DNA from: Marisa cornuarietis
Lineage: Eukaryota; Mollusca; Gastropoda; Architaenioglossa; Ampullariidae
Assembly (NCBI GenBank): GCA_004794655.1
Contig: SMMW01000001.1
Location: 16,928,501 to 16,992,500, forward strand
Length of the DNA stretch: 64,000 nt
Reading direction: 5' to 3'
Position numbers and translations under genes: made by a program. This document shows, one piece after another, positions 24,540 to 35,239 of this stretch. Every line of letters starts with the position of its first letter. Positions within the stretch are counted from its first letter, which is position 1. The notes beneath the pieces are model-generated. The model made no database searches, was not told the origin of the DNA, and saw only the letters and a program-made list of their open reading frames with translations.

Positions 24540-26140
24540 ACGAAGCGTTGCAAATTGGATCATCAAGGCCAAAACACCATCTCTTCAGGCTCAAATACTT
24601 AATTACACCTCCTCCAAGAAGATCTTCGACATCTGCAGTCGAATTACTGAAATGAGCAAAGCAATGCCACTGCCCACTGCCTATCCTCCTTCACAGCTTC
24701 TGCAAGTGTTCTGTGATTATTTCGCTAAAACGATATCAGACATTTGATCATCTTTGGACTTGATATCAGTGCCTTACAGCATCTCGTGTGATGTTCTTCC
24801 AGGATGCTCTCTAACAACATTTCGAGCAATCTCTGATGTCGATATAAAGGCGATTATTTGAAAGCCAAGCCAACAACTTGCCAGACCCAATGCCCACAAG
24901 CCTTCATCTTGAGTGCTTAGCTATTTTACTACCTGCCATCACAAACATTGTAAATGTCAGCCTGTCATCAGGTGTATCCCCATCTTTGTTTAAAAATGCC
25001 CTGGTGAAGCCACTCCTTAAGAAGTCCACGCTTGATGTCAACGCGTTGAACAACTACCGCCCAGTTTCCAACTTGCCTTTCCTCTAGAAGATCACAGAGA
25101 AAGTAGTTTTGACACAGTTTTGGGCCTATTTACAAAAGCACCACCTCATCTCCCAAGCTCAGTCAGCATACAGATTTTTTTCACAGTACTGAAACTACTC
25201 TAATTATATTGATCACCGACATATTATCGGTCCCTGACATGGTGATGTTTCTGCCTTAACTCTACTGGACCTTTCTGCTGAATTTGACACTATGAACCAC
25301 TCTCTGCTCCTTCATAGACTACACACTCTTTACGGAATTTCTGGACCTTCACTAGCATGGTACAACTCCTGTCTCACTGATGGGACGCAGACTGAGTTGA
25401 TTGATGGTCAAACATCTCGCCCTGCTTCACTTTCTTGTGGGGTTCCCCAGGGCTCAGCACTCGGCCCAGCTCTGTTCATTCTGTATATGAAACCACTCTC
25501 ATCTTGCATCCAGCCACACAAGATTTCTCATCAATCATATGCTGATGAAGCGCAACTGTACTGCTCCATTCCACCGGCACCGGGTGTTTCACTCTACTTC
25601 TAATACCATACAAGCCTGCACCAGCGATGTCAAGGACTGGATGGTAACAAACAAACTTAAACTCAACGATGATAAAACGGAAGCCCTCCTATGCTCGAGA
25701 AGAAGACATCAACCTTTGCTCGTCAGTCTGTTCAGTCACATCAAGGTGGGCAAAACCAACATCACCTTTACATCATCCATCAGGAATCTGGGATTCATTG
25801 TTACTGTAGACATGACCCTTGGTAGACAAGTTACAGTTGTCAGTCAGTCTGCCTCTTATGATAGACAAGTTACAGCTATCAGCTAATCTGCCTGTTATGA
25901 TAGACAAGTTACAGTTGTCAGTCAGTCTGCCTGTTCTGATAGACAAGTTACAGCTGTCTGTCAGTCTGCCTGTTATTATAGACAAGTTACAGCTGTCAGT
26001 CAGACTGCCTCTTATGACAGACAAGTTACACCTGTCTGCTAGTTATGATAGACAAGTTACAGCTGTCTGCCAGTCTGCCTATTACGGCAAAGCTAATTTT
26101 TCCACCATGTCATGTCCTGCCATCCAGTCCGAATAATTCA
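24540..26140 (+). pseudogene. CR1/L2-like LINE reverse transcriptase, decayed
   Basis: Fragments in family order are: 'KIFDICSRITEMSKAMPLP' (linker before the domain), 'LNNYRPVSNLPFL' at about 25,045-25,085 (RT block 1), 'LLHRLHTLYGISGPSLAWYN', 'LSCGVPQGSALGPALFILYM' at about 25,430-25,490, 'SYADEAQLYC' (catalytic block, the second Asp of YADD changed to Glu), 'DVKDWMVTNKLKLNDDKTE', and 'IRNLGFIVTVDMTL'. Stops and frameshifts break the frame repeatedly. Endonuclease and 5' end are missing. In its 3' part a 39-bp piece of the coding sequence has expanded into a tandem array. The element no longer encodes an active polymerase. Confidence 0.85.
25823..26087. repeat. 39-bp minisatellite, seven units, inside the LINE
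   Basis: Units begin at 25,823, 25,862, 25,901, 25,940, 25,979, 26,018 and 26,049, each starting 'TAGACAAGTTACA' (CAGACAAG in the sixth). The unit is 39 bp except the sixth, which has lost 8 bp. The last unit runs into the normal LINE sequence ('TAVCQSAYYG'), so the array grew from element coding sequence. Unit length is a multiple of three, which explains the long repetitive frames across it. Confidence 0.95.
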
Positions 26141-26631
26141 CATTATAACCTAAATGGATAGTATGAAGGGTCCGCACGGCATTTAATCCCTGTCATATCA
26201 AGTGTCTGTTTAAATACTCGTCAGAAAAATAATGCTGCTTAGGCTAAAAAGTTATGTCAAAGGGGGTAATAATGCGACGTCACTGGAGGCACACCGGGAG
26301 TTGTCACTGTTTTAACTGCTCGAGCTACTTACATCCGGGGCTGAGGATGGCAGTGTCTAGAGTCTAGACCAGGGGTGGGCAAAATACAGCCCGCGGGCCG
26401 GACCCGGCCCGCCTCGCCGTTTCATACGGCCCGCCAAAACATATAAGATTTTTTTAATATTCACAAAATTTGACAGTTTTCAACCGAAACTCAGTTTGTT
26501 TCGTGCCGCCGCGAATTATGATTCCACTTTTATGCGTTTTACCGTGAGAGCCGGCAACGCGCATGCTTACTCAGTGCGGAAATCCCAGCCTGCAGCACTC
26601 GGAAACCCCCATATCAGTACACGTTGCCGAC

Positions 26632-28615
26632 ATGAGTAAAAGCATGAATCCTTCAAAAAAAAAAACGTAAAGTTGATACAGAATGTCGAGTGTTTAATGA
26701 AGAATGGACACATAAATATTTCTTTTTTCAAACGGACGATAAGGCAGTGTGCTTACTGTGTTGCGAAACGATTGCTGTTTTCAAGGAATTTAATTTGACG
26801 CGACACCATCAAACGAAACATCGCGAATTTGGCAGCAAATTTTCTGAAGAAGAACGCAAGAAAAAAGCCGCGGAGTATGTTGCAAAGCTCAAGAAACAAC
26901 AGACTATATTTTCCAAACAATCAACCATCCAGGATAGTGCAAGGGAGGCTAGTTTCATGGCAGCATATAATATTGCAAAATGCAACAAGCCCTTTTCAGA
27001 CGAGGAGTTCATAAAAAAGTGCATGGTCGATTGCGCAAGTGTCGTGTGTCCAGAAATCAGAAATACATTTGAAAACATTTCATTATCAAGGCGGACTGTC
27101 GTGCGGCGCATAGAGGTAATCAACGATGAACTCATACAACAGCTGGACACTGCAAGCCGTGATTTTGTGTGGTATTCATTGGCATTAGATGAGAGCACAG
27201 ATAATGAAGACACCACACAACTTCTCATCTTTATCCGTGGAATTGACAATACTTTTACCATCACAGAAGAATTGTTAAGCATGGAATCAATGAAAAATAC
27301 AACAACTGGTCAGGACTTGTTTGAGTGTGCAGTAGACTGTGTGGAAAAAGAGGATTGTCATGGGATAAGATGGCCAGTATCACCACAGATGGAGCTAAAT
27401 CCTTCACTGGCAAAAACATAGGAATGGTGAAACGTTTGAAAGACAAATTAACAACTGAAAATCCAGGCAGTGATATTTTATCATTTCACTGTATTTTGCA
27501 TCAAGAAAGTTTGTGCAAATCAGCATTGGATATTAAGCACGTGATTGAACCTGTGATAAGTGTTGTGAATATTATTATATCAAAAGCGCTCAACCACCGG
27601 CAGTTTAAGTCTCTGCTGGAGGATTTGGCGGCAGAATATGAAGACGTTCTTTACCACAACAATGTTAGGTAGTTGAGTCTGGGCAAAGTGCTAAAAAGAG
27701 TCTGGGCATTGAGGGAGGAAATCATTGTTTTCCTGGACATGAAGGAAATTTCTTGTGAATTCAAAACCAAAATGGGGTGTGAAGAGTGGATGTTCGACTT
27801 CATGTTTGCTGTTGATATGTTCGAGAAATTAAATTATCTGAATGTGACGTTTCAGGGAAAAGGTTTGTTTGCTCATGAAATGTGGACACGTGTGAAGGCT
27901 TTTAAGTTAAAACTGAGACTCTTTGCTCAGCAAGCAGGTGAAGGCAAGTTCCGCCATTTCCCTTTGCTAGAAAAACAGAAAGTGCCTGGGAATATAGCAA
28001 CCAAAGTTAAGGGCTATTTGAAGAACTTGGAGGAAGAAATGGAGTTAGTTAGTTAATTGTTGTTTTATGCCAAGTCAGCAACTAAGGCTATCTCATGGCA
28101 AAAACAATGTATATGACTATTCAGAGATTGATATAAAGAAATTTTACAAGTCTAGAGATTTCTCTTTTCTTAGTTTTATAAAATAACAGTTTTTTAACAC
28201 ATAAGTTTTATCATATCAGGAAGAAATGGAAAGACGATTTCAAGATTTTAGGAACACTGAGCCAGAATTTAATATTCTGGCTTATCCATTCACTGCTGAT
28301 CCGGGTGCAGCACCTGATGAGCTGCAGTTGGAGCTGATCGACTTGCAGTCAGATCACGCAATGAAGGAAGCGTTCAGTTCCGCGAAACTAGTGGATTTCT
28401 ACAAATCTTTGTCTGCTGACAAATTTCCTCACCTGAGGAAATTTGCAATGAAGATGTTTTCACTGTTTGGGTCCACGTACATATGCGACCAAAGCTTTTC
28501 GTGTATGAAAATTAACAAGAAAAAATACAGAGGCGCACTGACTGACACCAACTTGGAGGCAGTGCTGAGGATATCTACCAGCAATTCCTCAATCCAGACT
28601 TTAAAAGGATTGTGA
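26632..28615 (+). pseudogene. hAT transposase pseudogene (GTF2IRD2-like)
   Basis: Cuts and pastes the hAT element by binding its ends. The likely start ATG is 26,632. Next comes a basic stretch in an 11-A run, then a BED-type zinc finger ('VCLLCCETIAVFKEFNLTRH', HHQTKH), the first catalytic block 'LALDESTDNED', the second 'SITTDGAKSFTG' at about 27,376-27,400, and the C-terminal dimerisation region 'FPHLRKFAMKMFSLFGSTY' to the end. Four lesions are visible: one extra A in the A-run near 26,655-26,665, a one-base loss near 27,350, a TGG-to-TAG stop at 27,670-27,672, and a SINE inserted at 28,044. Close relatives are annotated as 'general transcription factor II-I repeat domain-containing protein 2-like', a name taken from the vertebrate gene that captured such a transposase. 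It does not act in TFII-I biology here. Confidence 0.9.
28044..28217 (-). mobile_element. 5'-truncated SINE nested in the hAT transposase
   Basis: The 174-bp insert is flanked by a 13-bp duplication AGGAAGAAATGGA (28,031-28,043 and 28,218-28,230). On the minus strand it ends with the family 3' core 'TTGCTGACTTGGCAT' and a short TAAC-type tail (TTAACTAACTAAC). Target duplication plus tail is the signature of LINE-driven retroposition. The insert plus duplication adds 187 bp, which shifts the transposase frame by one. Confidence 0.85.
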
Positions 28616-28829
28616 AAAATTGTGACAGGCTGCATTTGTCCCATTAAACTGATTAAAGAATAAGATTAATAAATTGATATGAATTGTTTTTATTGTTTAT
28701 TATTATTTAATGTTTCTATAATGGAAAAGAAATGCCAATATTTACTGAACTGGTTAGTTTTAGTCCGCTAACTTCCGCCGACACAATGTGGCCCCTGAGC
28801 CAAAACAATTGCCCACCCCTGGTCTAGAC

Positions 28830-29176
28830 GATGGTAGACAGCGGGGCGTATCCAGTTTTGAGCGCTCAGCGAAGTTGCCTAAACTTCAACCTTGTTTGCT
28901 AAGTAACAACCGGAAGTAGGGGTGTGGAACCGAAATACTGTAGCTGTGGACAATTTTTTTATTCCTATTCCCAGTAAAAATATGATGAGTGCATTTTTTT
29001 TATTTTCTGTACTTGAAGTCTTGAACCAAATGTGTTCACAACGATAATCGTATGCGTGTGAGTGTGCGACTGTGAAAGCACGTGAAAATACACGTGACTG
29101 TATGTGTTGTGGCGGAGGGGGGTTAAGGTGTAAGGATATAGGTGTGTGAGTAAGTGAAAGAAGAAGTGAGAGAGAA

Positions 29177-29178
<2 letters not shown>
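28830..29178. other. Intergenic flank of the hAT element
   Basis: Nothing recognised. Confidence 0.5.
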
Positions 29179-29264
<86 letters not shown>

Positions 29265-29268
29265 CGCG
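29179..29268. repeat. (TG)n-(CG)6 microsatellite
   Basis: About 39 TG units with one interruption, passing into a CG run at 29,257-29,268. A shorter (CA) tract lies at 29,361-29,380. Such alternating purine-pyrimidine DNA can adopt Z-form. Confidence 0.95.
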
Positions 29269-29382
29269 GATTAAATTGTACAGCTCAAAAACCAAGCCAT
29301 ATACACGATATCGTTAGCAGAGCAAGCGAAGGTGTAAGAAAAAGACAGACATTCTATTAACACACACACACACACACACACT

Positions 29383-32050
29383 TTTAGCATTTCTGATTAC
29401 CGGGGAAGAGGGGGGAATTGCTTAAGGAACTGACGAAACGCAGCAGGATGTACTATGGGTGTACTCCAGAACAGCTGAAATATGTCTTTCAATCTGCCAA
29501 ATGCTGCTTTTCGTCTAGACCGCCAAAACATCGGTGACCAGACAAACCCCATTGTTGCGGATATCTTGCCCACCGCCAAGCATGCGCAGTAACTTAATTC
29601 AGCCAACACTGCAGCAACAGGCGTGACGAAAACAACAAGAACAGACTTAAAGGGAAAAGCAAGTCAAATAGTTACTTGGATTTAAATCATGAGCACTGAC
29701 ATCCTCAATCATGTCCTTGCAAAATTTTGGGTTGCAAAACGATCGTTTACTTACAATCTCCTCTAAAACACACCTTCGGGTCAACTCATGAAGGCCGCAA
29801 TATTTGCGGACTTTTTCGGATAACAAACGGACTCTAATCCGTGAGGCAGGCTGAGCCACTGGACAAATGAAAGTGTCGAGCGATGCTGGAGGGTGTCAGC
29901 AGTTTTTCCGATTGGCCAGTGAGGTCTTGATTTATAGCTTGCAATCTTCAAAAACAAAGAATGCATGCAATCCATTAAAAGGAGTAGCTTCAGATAAATG
30001 TAAAGCGACTTGTCTTGGTTGCCTCCTTGCTTTAAAAACGCAGGGGGCTTCATTTGTTTTCGAGTATCTACACTGATTCTATTGCCAGTTCAACCTATCT
30101 CAACGCAAGTAACGCCGAAGGAGGTTCATTCAGTTTTCCAATGGCATTCTTCTATTTTTTTTATTCTTTGCACAGAGAGATCGTTGGTCCAACAACGTCT
30201 TCCACAGCAGTTGCCTCATCAAAACATACAGTGGTTACATAGAAACTTATGTGACTGTTTGTAATATTATCCTCTGTCGTGTCAATATTCTCCAGTTCGT
30301 TCAATTTCCATCACTTATATCACTAAGCCAGATCAAGAATGCCATCGTTTTGACGAGCTTCATTCAGGAGACTGTTTAGTAACTTCACTCGACAACACTA
30401 ATGGCGACCTACTTTAACCGCCTCAGGCTTGTGTTTTAGTCGCGATTTTAAGTCAACTATCGTTTTTCTTTTAAACCCGAAATTTTTCTCGGACGTGATT
30501 CAGAACGTCAATATCTGTCATTTGTCTAATTTATCATTTCCATTGCTTTCCCCTTTAAAGAATAATGATTAGCGGAGAGCATTAGGTGGGGGTCTTACCA
30601 TAGCAGCGCACGAGCAGGTCGGAAGAGGCGGTAATCGAATTTGAAAGAGGAAGAAACTTAAACCACCACCGCTTCTTTTCTGCTACTTTCCTATCTTCAT
30701 CATCCTCCCTTGTCTTGTGAGTGTAATTGTGCGTGTGTGCCTATGGGTGCGTATGCACTGGTACCATGCTGACTGGCTTGTTTTAAAGACGTGAGCAGAA
30801 TAGAACACTGGCGCCAGTTCTGTCTATTTCGTATTTAACGGTCTATTACCGTATTTTTTTCTCTTCTCTTCTTTCATCTTTTTGACAAGAAAGTGATTGC
30901 AGGTTGTGGTTGGTTGGATTTTTTTTTTTGATACAAGACGATGTTTGTAGGAGCTTTGTCCTGTGAGCATGGTGAATTATAGTGGTTAAATAGTGGAAAG
31001 GACTAGAACTGAGTTTGAAACGCAGCTAAACGACGCAGAGAGAATGAAGGGCGATATGAGAAAGTGCAATCACTCAGAGAAGCACATCTGTGCTTGCATT
31101 ATAGTGTGCTGTTTAATTCAAACGTCCACATTCTTCACACTGTACTAAGCTGACAGCTACCATTGTATCACCGATGCTAACAGACTCCAAGCTTACGCCA
31201 AAGGAGCCATAGGCTTCACAGAAGAATCAAACCGCGTAGGGAAGGGAAAGTCAATCTCACGATGAAGAACGAGTGGGTGGGGGGGGAGTACCAGACGAGG
31301 GCGTCTTTGCCATCTAGGAGTAAAGCGACGACCAACAACGAGGTCTCGATGCAAAGTTGATTTCTATTACCACCAGAGACGCGACGCCGACCGGGTATCG
31401 ATCAGAGGTCGAACAATTCAGCAGGCGTCGTTTGCGAACTTCGTTTTCGCTTCGCTGGGCCTTGATAGGACCCTGGCCTTGGCTAGTTTGGAGGGCGACA
31501 GGACTCACTCAGCCGAGCAGACGACTAGAAAAGTGATTGCTGGAGGGAAACAAATCCTAAGGTGGGAATGGGTGTGGGAGGGGATGTGGGGGAGACGATG
31601 ACCCTGTAACCGAGTTGCAACGTGAGTTCGCCCGCGCAGCCTTCTGAAATGCGAAACGCCAAATCAAATGCAGGCGAAGTTTGACCTTCTGAACCAGCAG
31701 AGTTCTCGCTTGAACTATCTTCCTCCTCCTCTCTTGGGGTTTTTTCGCGCTCTATCTTCTTTCTACCAAAGACTTTCTTAATATATCATCTTTGCTTCTA
31801 CCTCTTTTCGTTTCTCTCTCTCTTTTTTCTGTCTTTCCTTCCAAGTCTGTAATTCTCTTCTCTTTTTCAATCGGTATATCTCCGCGTAATCGGAAGTGAA
31901 ATGAAATGGACAGCACGTACCGGTTTTATGTGGCCTACGCTGCATTATTTACTCATCCAAGCATAACAAGCTTACTTGCAATGCTTCTGCAAATGTTAAA
32001 GAAATTGTATGCAAACATGCTTTCGTGAGTTTTCACACTCACCTCTAAAT
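29383..32050. other. Intergenic, nothing recognised
   Basis: Minus-strand frames at 29,397-29,859 and others have ordinary composition but no family or splice support. Confidence 0.45.
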
Positions 32051-32627
32051 TTAAAGACCAACCTGAATGGTTTGCGTTTTTTGCAGATATCGGTAGATAT
32101 AGGCGATATAAACATAACCTGTAAATTGCAGCCTCCAAAACCCATCCGTTAATAATTATCCGCTAGCAAAGTACGCGATTCGCACCTGCGATCAACAAGC
32201 GCCGCTAACAGTGTACTACGTCACAGTAGTGCACCATTCACAACATTGGCAGCCGTCAATACCAAACAGAGAGAGAGAAGGAGCGACAGTTCGGGTTACT
32301 CAGACGTTGAAGTCTGCTTTTCTCGTGCTAAAGTAGCAGTTTTTCAGAACCAAGAGAAATACAAACGTTCAGCGTCCGAATAACCCGAGCTGTCGCTCAT
32401 TCTCTCTCTCTCTCTCTCTGATTGGTGCTGATTGCTGCCAATGTTGTGAATGGTGCACTAGTGTGACGTAGTACACTGTTAACGGCGCTTGTTTATCGTA
32501 AGTGAGAATCGTATTGAATAATTAATTAATGGATGGGTTTGGGAAGCTAAAATTTACAGGTTAAGTTTATATCGCCTGTATCGACCGATCTATGAAAACT
32601 TCGAAAACCATTCAGGTTGGTCTTTAA
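32051..32627. mobile_element. Fold-back MITE with TTAA ends, complete copy
   Basis: Both ends carry TTAA (32,051-32,054 and 32,624-32,627) followed inward by the inverted pair 'AGACCAACCTGAATGG' and its exact complement. The complementarity continues for almost 290 bp per arm, through shared blocks such as CCCATCCATT/GGATGGGTT, GTACTACGTCACA and (GA)n/(CT)n, to a centre near 32,338. The 569-bp element has no coding capacity. TTAA duplication is typical of piggyBac-type transposases, so mobilisation by such an enzyme is a reasonable inference. Confidence 0.88.
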
Positions 32628-32982
32628 CAATCTCAGCTGATGTGCTTACTGATGAATCTGTGGAAGATTGTAATATATTGCTCGTTTCTTTTTCTGTTCA
32701 CTGACACAAAGTAAAAAATCGCTTTTCGAATGCGAATGGTTGCGATCTGATCCTACGTCAATAAATCGCAGTATATTGTGGTAGATAAAAAAAATAAATT
32801 AACGGTTAACCAGTGCAACGGCACACGCGACTCCGCAATCAGCGGTAACCGTAGCCGTACTCGTAGGAGTAGTACATCGCAGTGCTGAGACCCAACCGCA
32901 AGCGAACCCTGAAAATGAACGTTACGCCAGACGCCCGATTGCTGGCGTAACGGTTAGCGTAGGGTAGCATCTGTGACACCGC
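32628..32982. other. Intergenic; short inverted repeat at 32,920-32,955
   Basis: 'AACGTTACGCCAG' and 'CTGGCGTAACGGTT' flank a small loop, giving a hairpin of about 12 bp stem. Its function is unknown. Confidence 0.5.
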
Positions 32983-33098
32983 ACATCCTTGCCCCATATA
33001 CAGCTACGTTGACATCCTCGCCTCATGTACAACTACATAGACATCCTTGCCCCATGTACAGCTACGTTGACATCCTCGCCTCATGTACAGATTCACCA
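32983..33098. repeat. 29-bp minisatellite, four units
   Basis: Units start at 32,983, 33,012, 33,041 and 33,070 with 'ACATCCTYGCCYCATRTACA'. Alternate units are more alike, giving a 58-bp higher-order period. Confidence 0.92.
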
Positions 33099-33164
33099 GC
33101 ATTTGAGTATCTGTGATAATTATATCTGGAAAGCAAATAATTTCAATCAGCAATCAGAGTACAG

Positions 33165-33260
33165 AGGATAATAATAATAATAAAGTGAACTTATAAAGCC
33201 CCATATCCCAGCCCTAGGGGCAAGCTCATGGCGCTTCACAAAGAACACACGATAAATAAA
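33165..33260. repeat. (AAT)n-linked dispersed repeat
   Basis: An (ATA) run is followed by 'CTTATAAAGCCCCATATCCC', 'AGCCCTAGGGGCAAGCT' and 'CATGGCGCTTCACAAAG'. This arrangement is a widespread invertebrate repeat with an internal palindrome (CCCTAGGGG). Confidence 0.6.
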
Positions 33261-35050
33261 TTAATGGTATGACAGGGCGGTTGTTCTGAAGATAACATCC
33301 AGTTCTTAGACCAAGATGTCGATGGGTCACAGTTCAGATCCATAGTCCCTACAGTCACTTGTCAAACGCAGAATAAATCGATCAATAATCAAGAACGAGG
33401 CTAAAATTGTCCGGAGACTGCTGGTATCTACATGATCACATATCACCAGGCAGAATCTGTATTAAAATGTTAAAACATACGCCTGTTTAGCGATGATGCA
33501 AGGTCCATCGTAGCGAGGACAAACTAAGAAACTGTCATGGCGTTAGTTCAAGAAGACTGGTGAAAGAAAGTTAAAATCAGGAGATGAAAAACAAAAGGCC
33601 AAAGGCAAGTAAACAGTCCAACACAATGCCGAGGACGCCATCAAAACATGGAGATCAATACAATGGCTCTGGGTGCACAAGATTTGTTGAAGTAAATGTT
33701 ACAAGGAACATTGTCTTGAGCACGCACAAAATCGTGATCTGTGCAAAGTCGTTCCAGATACGAATTCTCTAAACTCCTGGCGTATCGTATACTGTTTCTT
33801 TCTTTTTTCTTTTTCTTTTTTTTTTTAGAAACGGTTCCTGATAGAACAGGCTTTGAGATATGGGCTTTTTGAATTGCCTTCCAGGAACAGGCCATGAAAA
33901 AAAGCAGAAGAGACACATAATAGAAAACAAAGTAAAACAAACAAAATCAAATGCAAAATCACTTAAAACAAAGCGAAAAACAGCACGAAATACGGGTCTT
34001 TGGAGGATCGTGCTGCTGACAGTGGGTGTCAGCGGATGTCCAGCCTATGCACATATACACTTAACAAAGTTCCACAGGAGCGTCTCGAGGTAGTGGACAA
34101 CCCTAACGTGTTTCAGTGTGCGATCAACAGGCTCTTGATGAATGCGGTCCGCAAATCTTTGCAAGCGCTGAACAGGCCCGGCCTGAAAAGAGCTGGTGTA
34201 GCGAGATTAGTGATGTGCAGCACCAGGCGAGAGTGAATGAGATGGCGGTAAAGAAAGAGGGAAAGACCCACGGAGAAAGTGAAAGAGTGTGTTTGGAACT
34301 GGCTTTAGCGTCGTAGTCGACAAGAAGGGCCAGTGGCAAAGGGCCAGCCTTTTTATTTTCTTCTTCTTCTCCTCCTCCTTCTTCTTCTTCTTCAAGAAGC
34401 AAAAATGTGTGATGAGGCGGACTAAAAGGGATGCAAGCTGTCAACCCATGAAGATGGAAGGGAGCGAGAACATGCACACGGAACTGAGCGCTGTTGTATT
34501 GCTCGGTCACGAACCTATTGAAATGAACGAGATAACACCTACAGATTCATCACATTTACAGATAAAGCACAATGAAGCACAAATTAAACAAATTTATATA
34601 TATATATATATATGCAGATGCAGTAATATAAACGGTAAAATTAGAAAATAAAGAGATGAAATAAATGGAATCCAACATCTAGGACAGTGTGCAGATCCGA
34701 AACTATGCATAGGGAAACAGTCTTCCTCATTCTCTCTCTCCCACTCCTTCCCCAGGGATAAAAAAAGAATAAAGTTTGCAAACTGAATGTCACTGGTTGT
34801 CTAAGCGCTTCATTTGGTCCGTCGTGATTTTCCGATTTCGTTGTTCGGAAATCCAATGGCTTCAATCCAAGATGTGCCAAAATGATGAGAAAATGGCATT
34901 TTCCCAGTAATACGACACCGCAAGCTAAGAATAATTATAATCTCCTGAGAGCGAACTGTCGTTTGATTGTTGTATTTGATTTCAGCTTTTAGGGGGCGAC
35001 AATTTTCGCACGCGTGACCATCGTGCTAGTATTGCCATGTCAAGATGGCG
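33261..35050. other. Intergenic; pyrimidine triplet and (TA) tracts
   Basis: A CTT/CTC triplet tract lies at about 34,355-34,395 and a (TA) run at about 34,593-34,612. No gene is supported. Confidence 0.5.
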
Positions 35051-35239
35051 AACGATTTTGAGGAGGAGATGAGTTAGGAACTAAAGAAGAGAGAGGAGGC
35101 GGGGGACCCCTGCTTGGCATTAGCGGAAGCTGTTTGGAAAGTCGGATCCATTTTAGGAATGCCATATGAAAATCCTCCCATCCAACAGTATAATTCTATT
35201 TTATTAATTCATAAGGGAAGAATAAGTTTTAACCATAGT
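35051..35239 (+). pseudogene. Possible short coding relic, unrecognised
   Basis: The frame begins with ATG in good context (CAAGATGG) at 35,044 and reads 'MANDFEEEMS', an in-frame TAG at 35,074-35,076, then 'ELKKREEAGDPCLALAEAVW' and continues to a stop at 35,239. Composition is protein-like (acidic and amphipathic). I recognise no family. It could be a decayed exon or a transposon ORF start, or chance. Confidence 0.25.

Larger units (their letters stand above)
26370..28821 (+). mobile_element. hAT DNA transposon, full length but inactive
   Basis: A 2,452-bp element. The left end 'CAGGGGTGGGCAAAATAC' and the reverse complement of the right end 'CAGGGGTGGGCAATTG' share 13 terminal bases. It is flanked on both sides by the 8-bp duplication GTCTAGAC (26,362-26,369 and 28,822-28,829), the size made by hAT transposases, and the duplicated target fits the nTnnnnAn preference. 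Inside is a broken transposase gene of the GTF2IRD2-like type. A poly(A) signal AATAAA lies at 28,668-28,673. The terminal sequence is the 'CAGGGGTGGGC' class common in animal hAT elements. Confidence 0.95.

Noticed and set aside
29397..29859. Two adjacent minus-strand frames of 70 codons, possible transposase exons
   Set aside because: No catalytic or zinc-finger motif and no terminal repeats nearby.
32983..33098. CRISPR-like array
   Set aside because: Repeats are contiguous with no unique spacers, and the DNA is eukaryotic, so it is a minisatellite.
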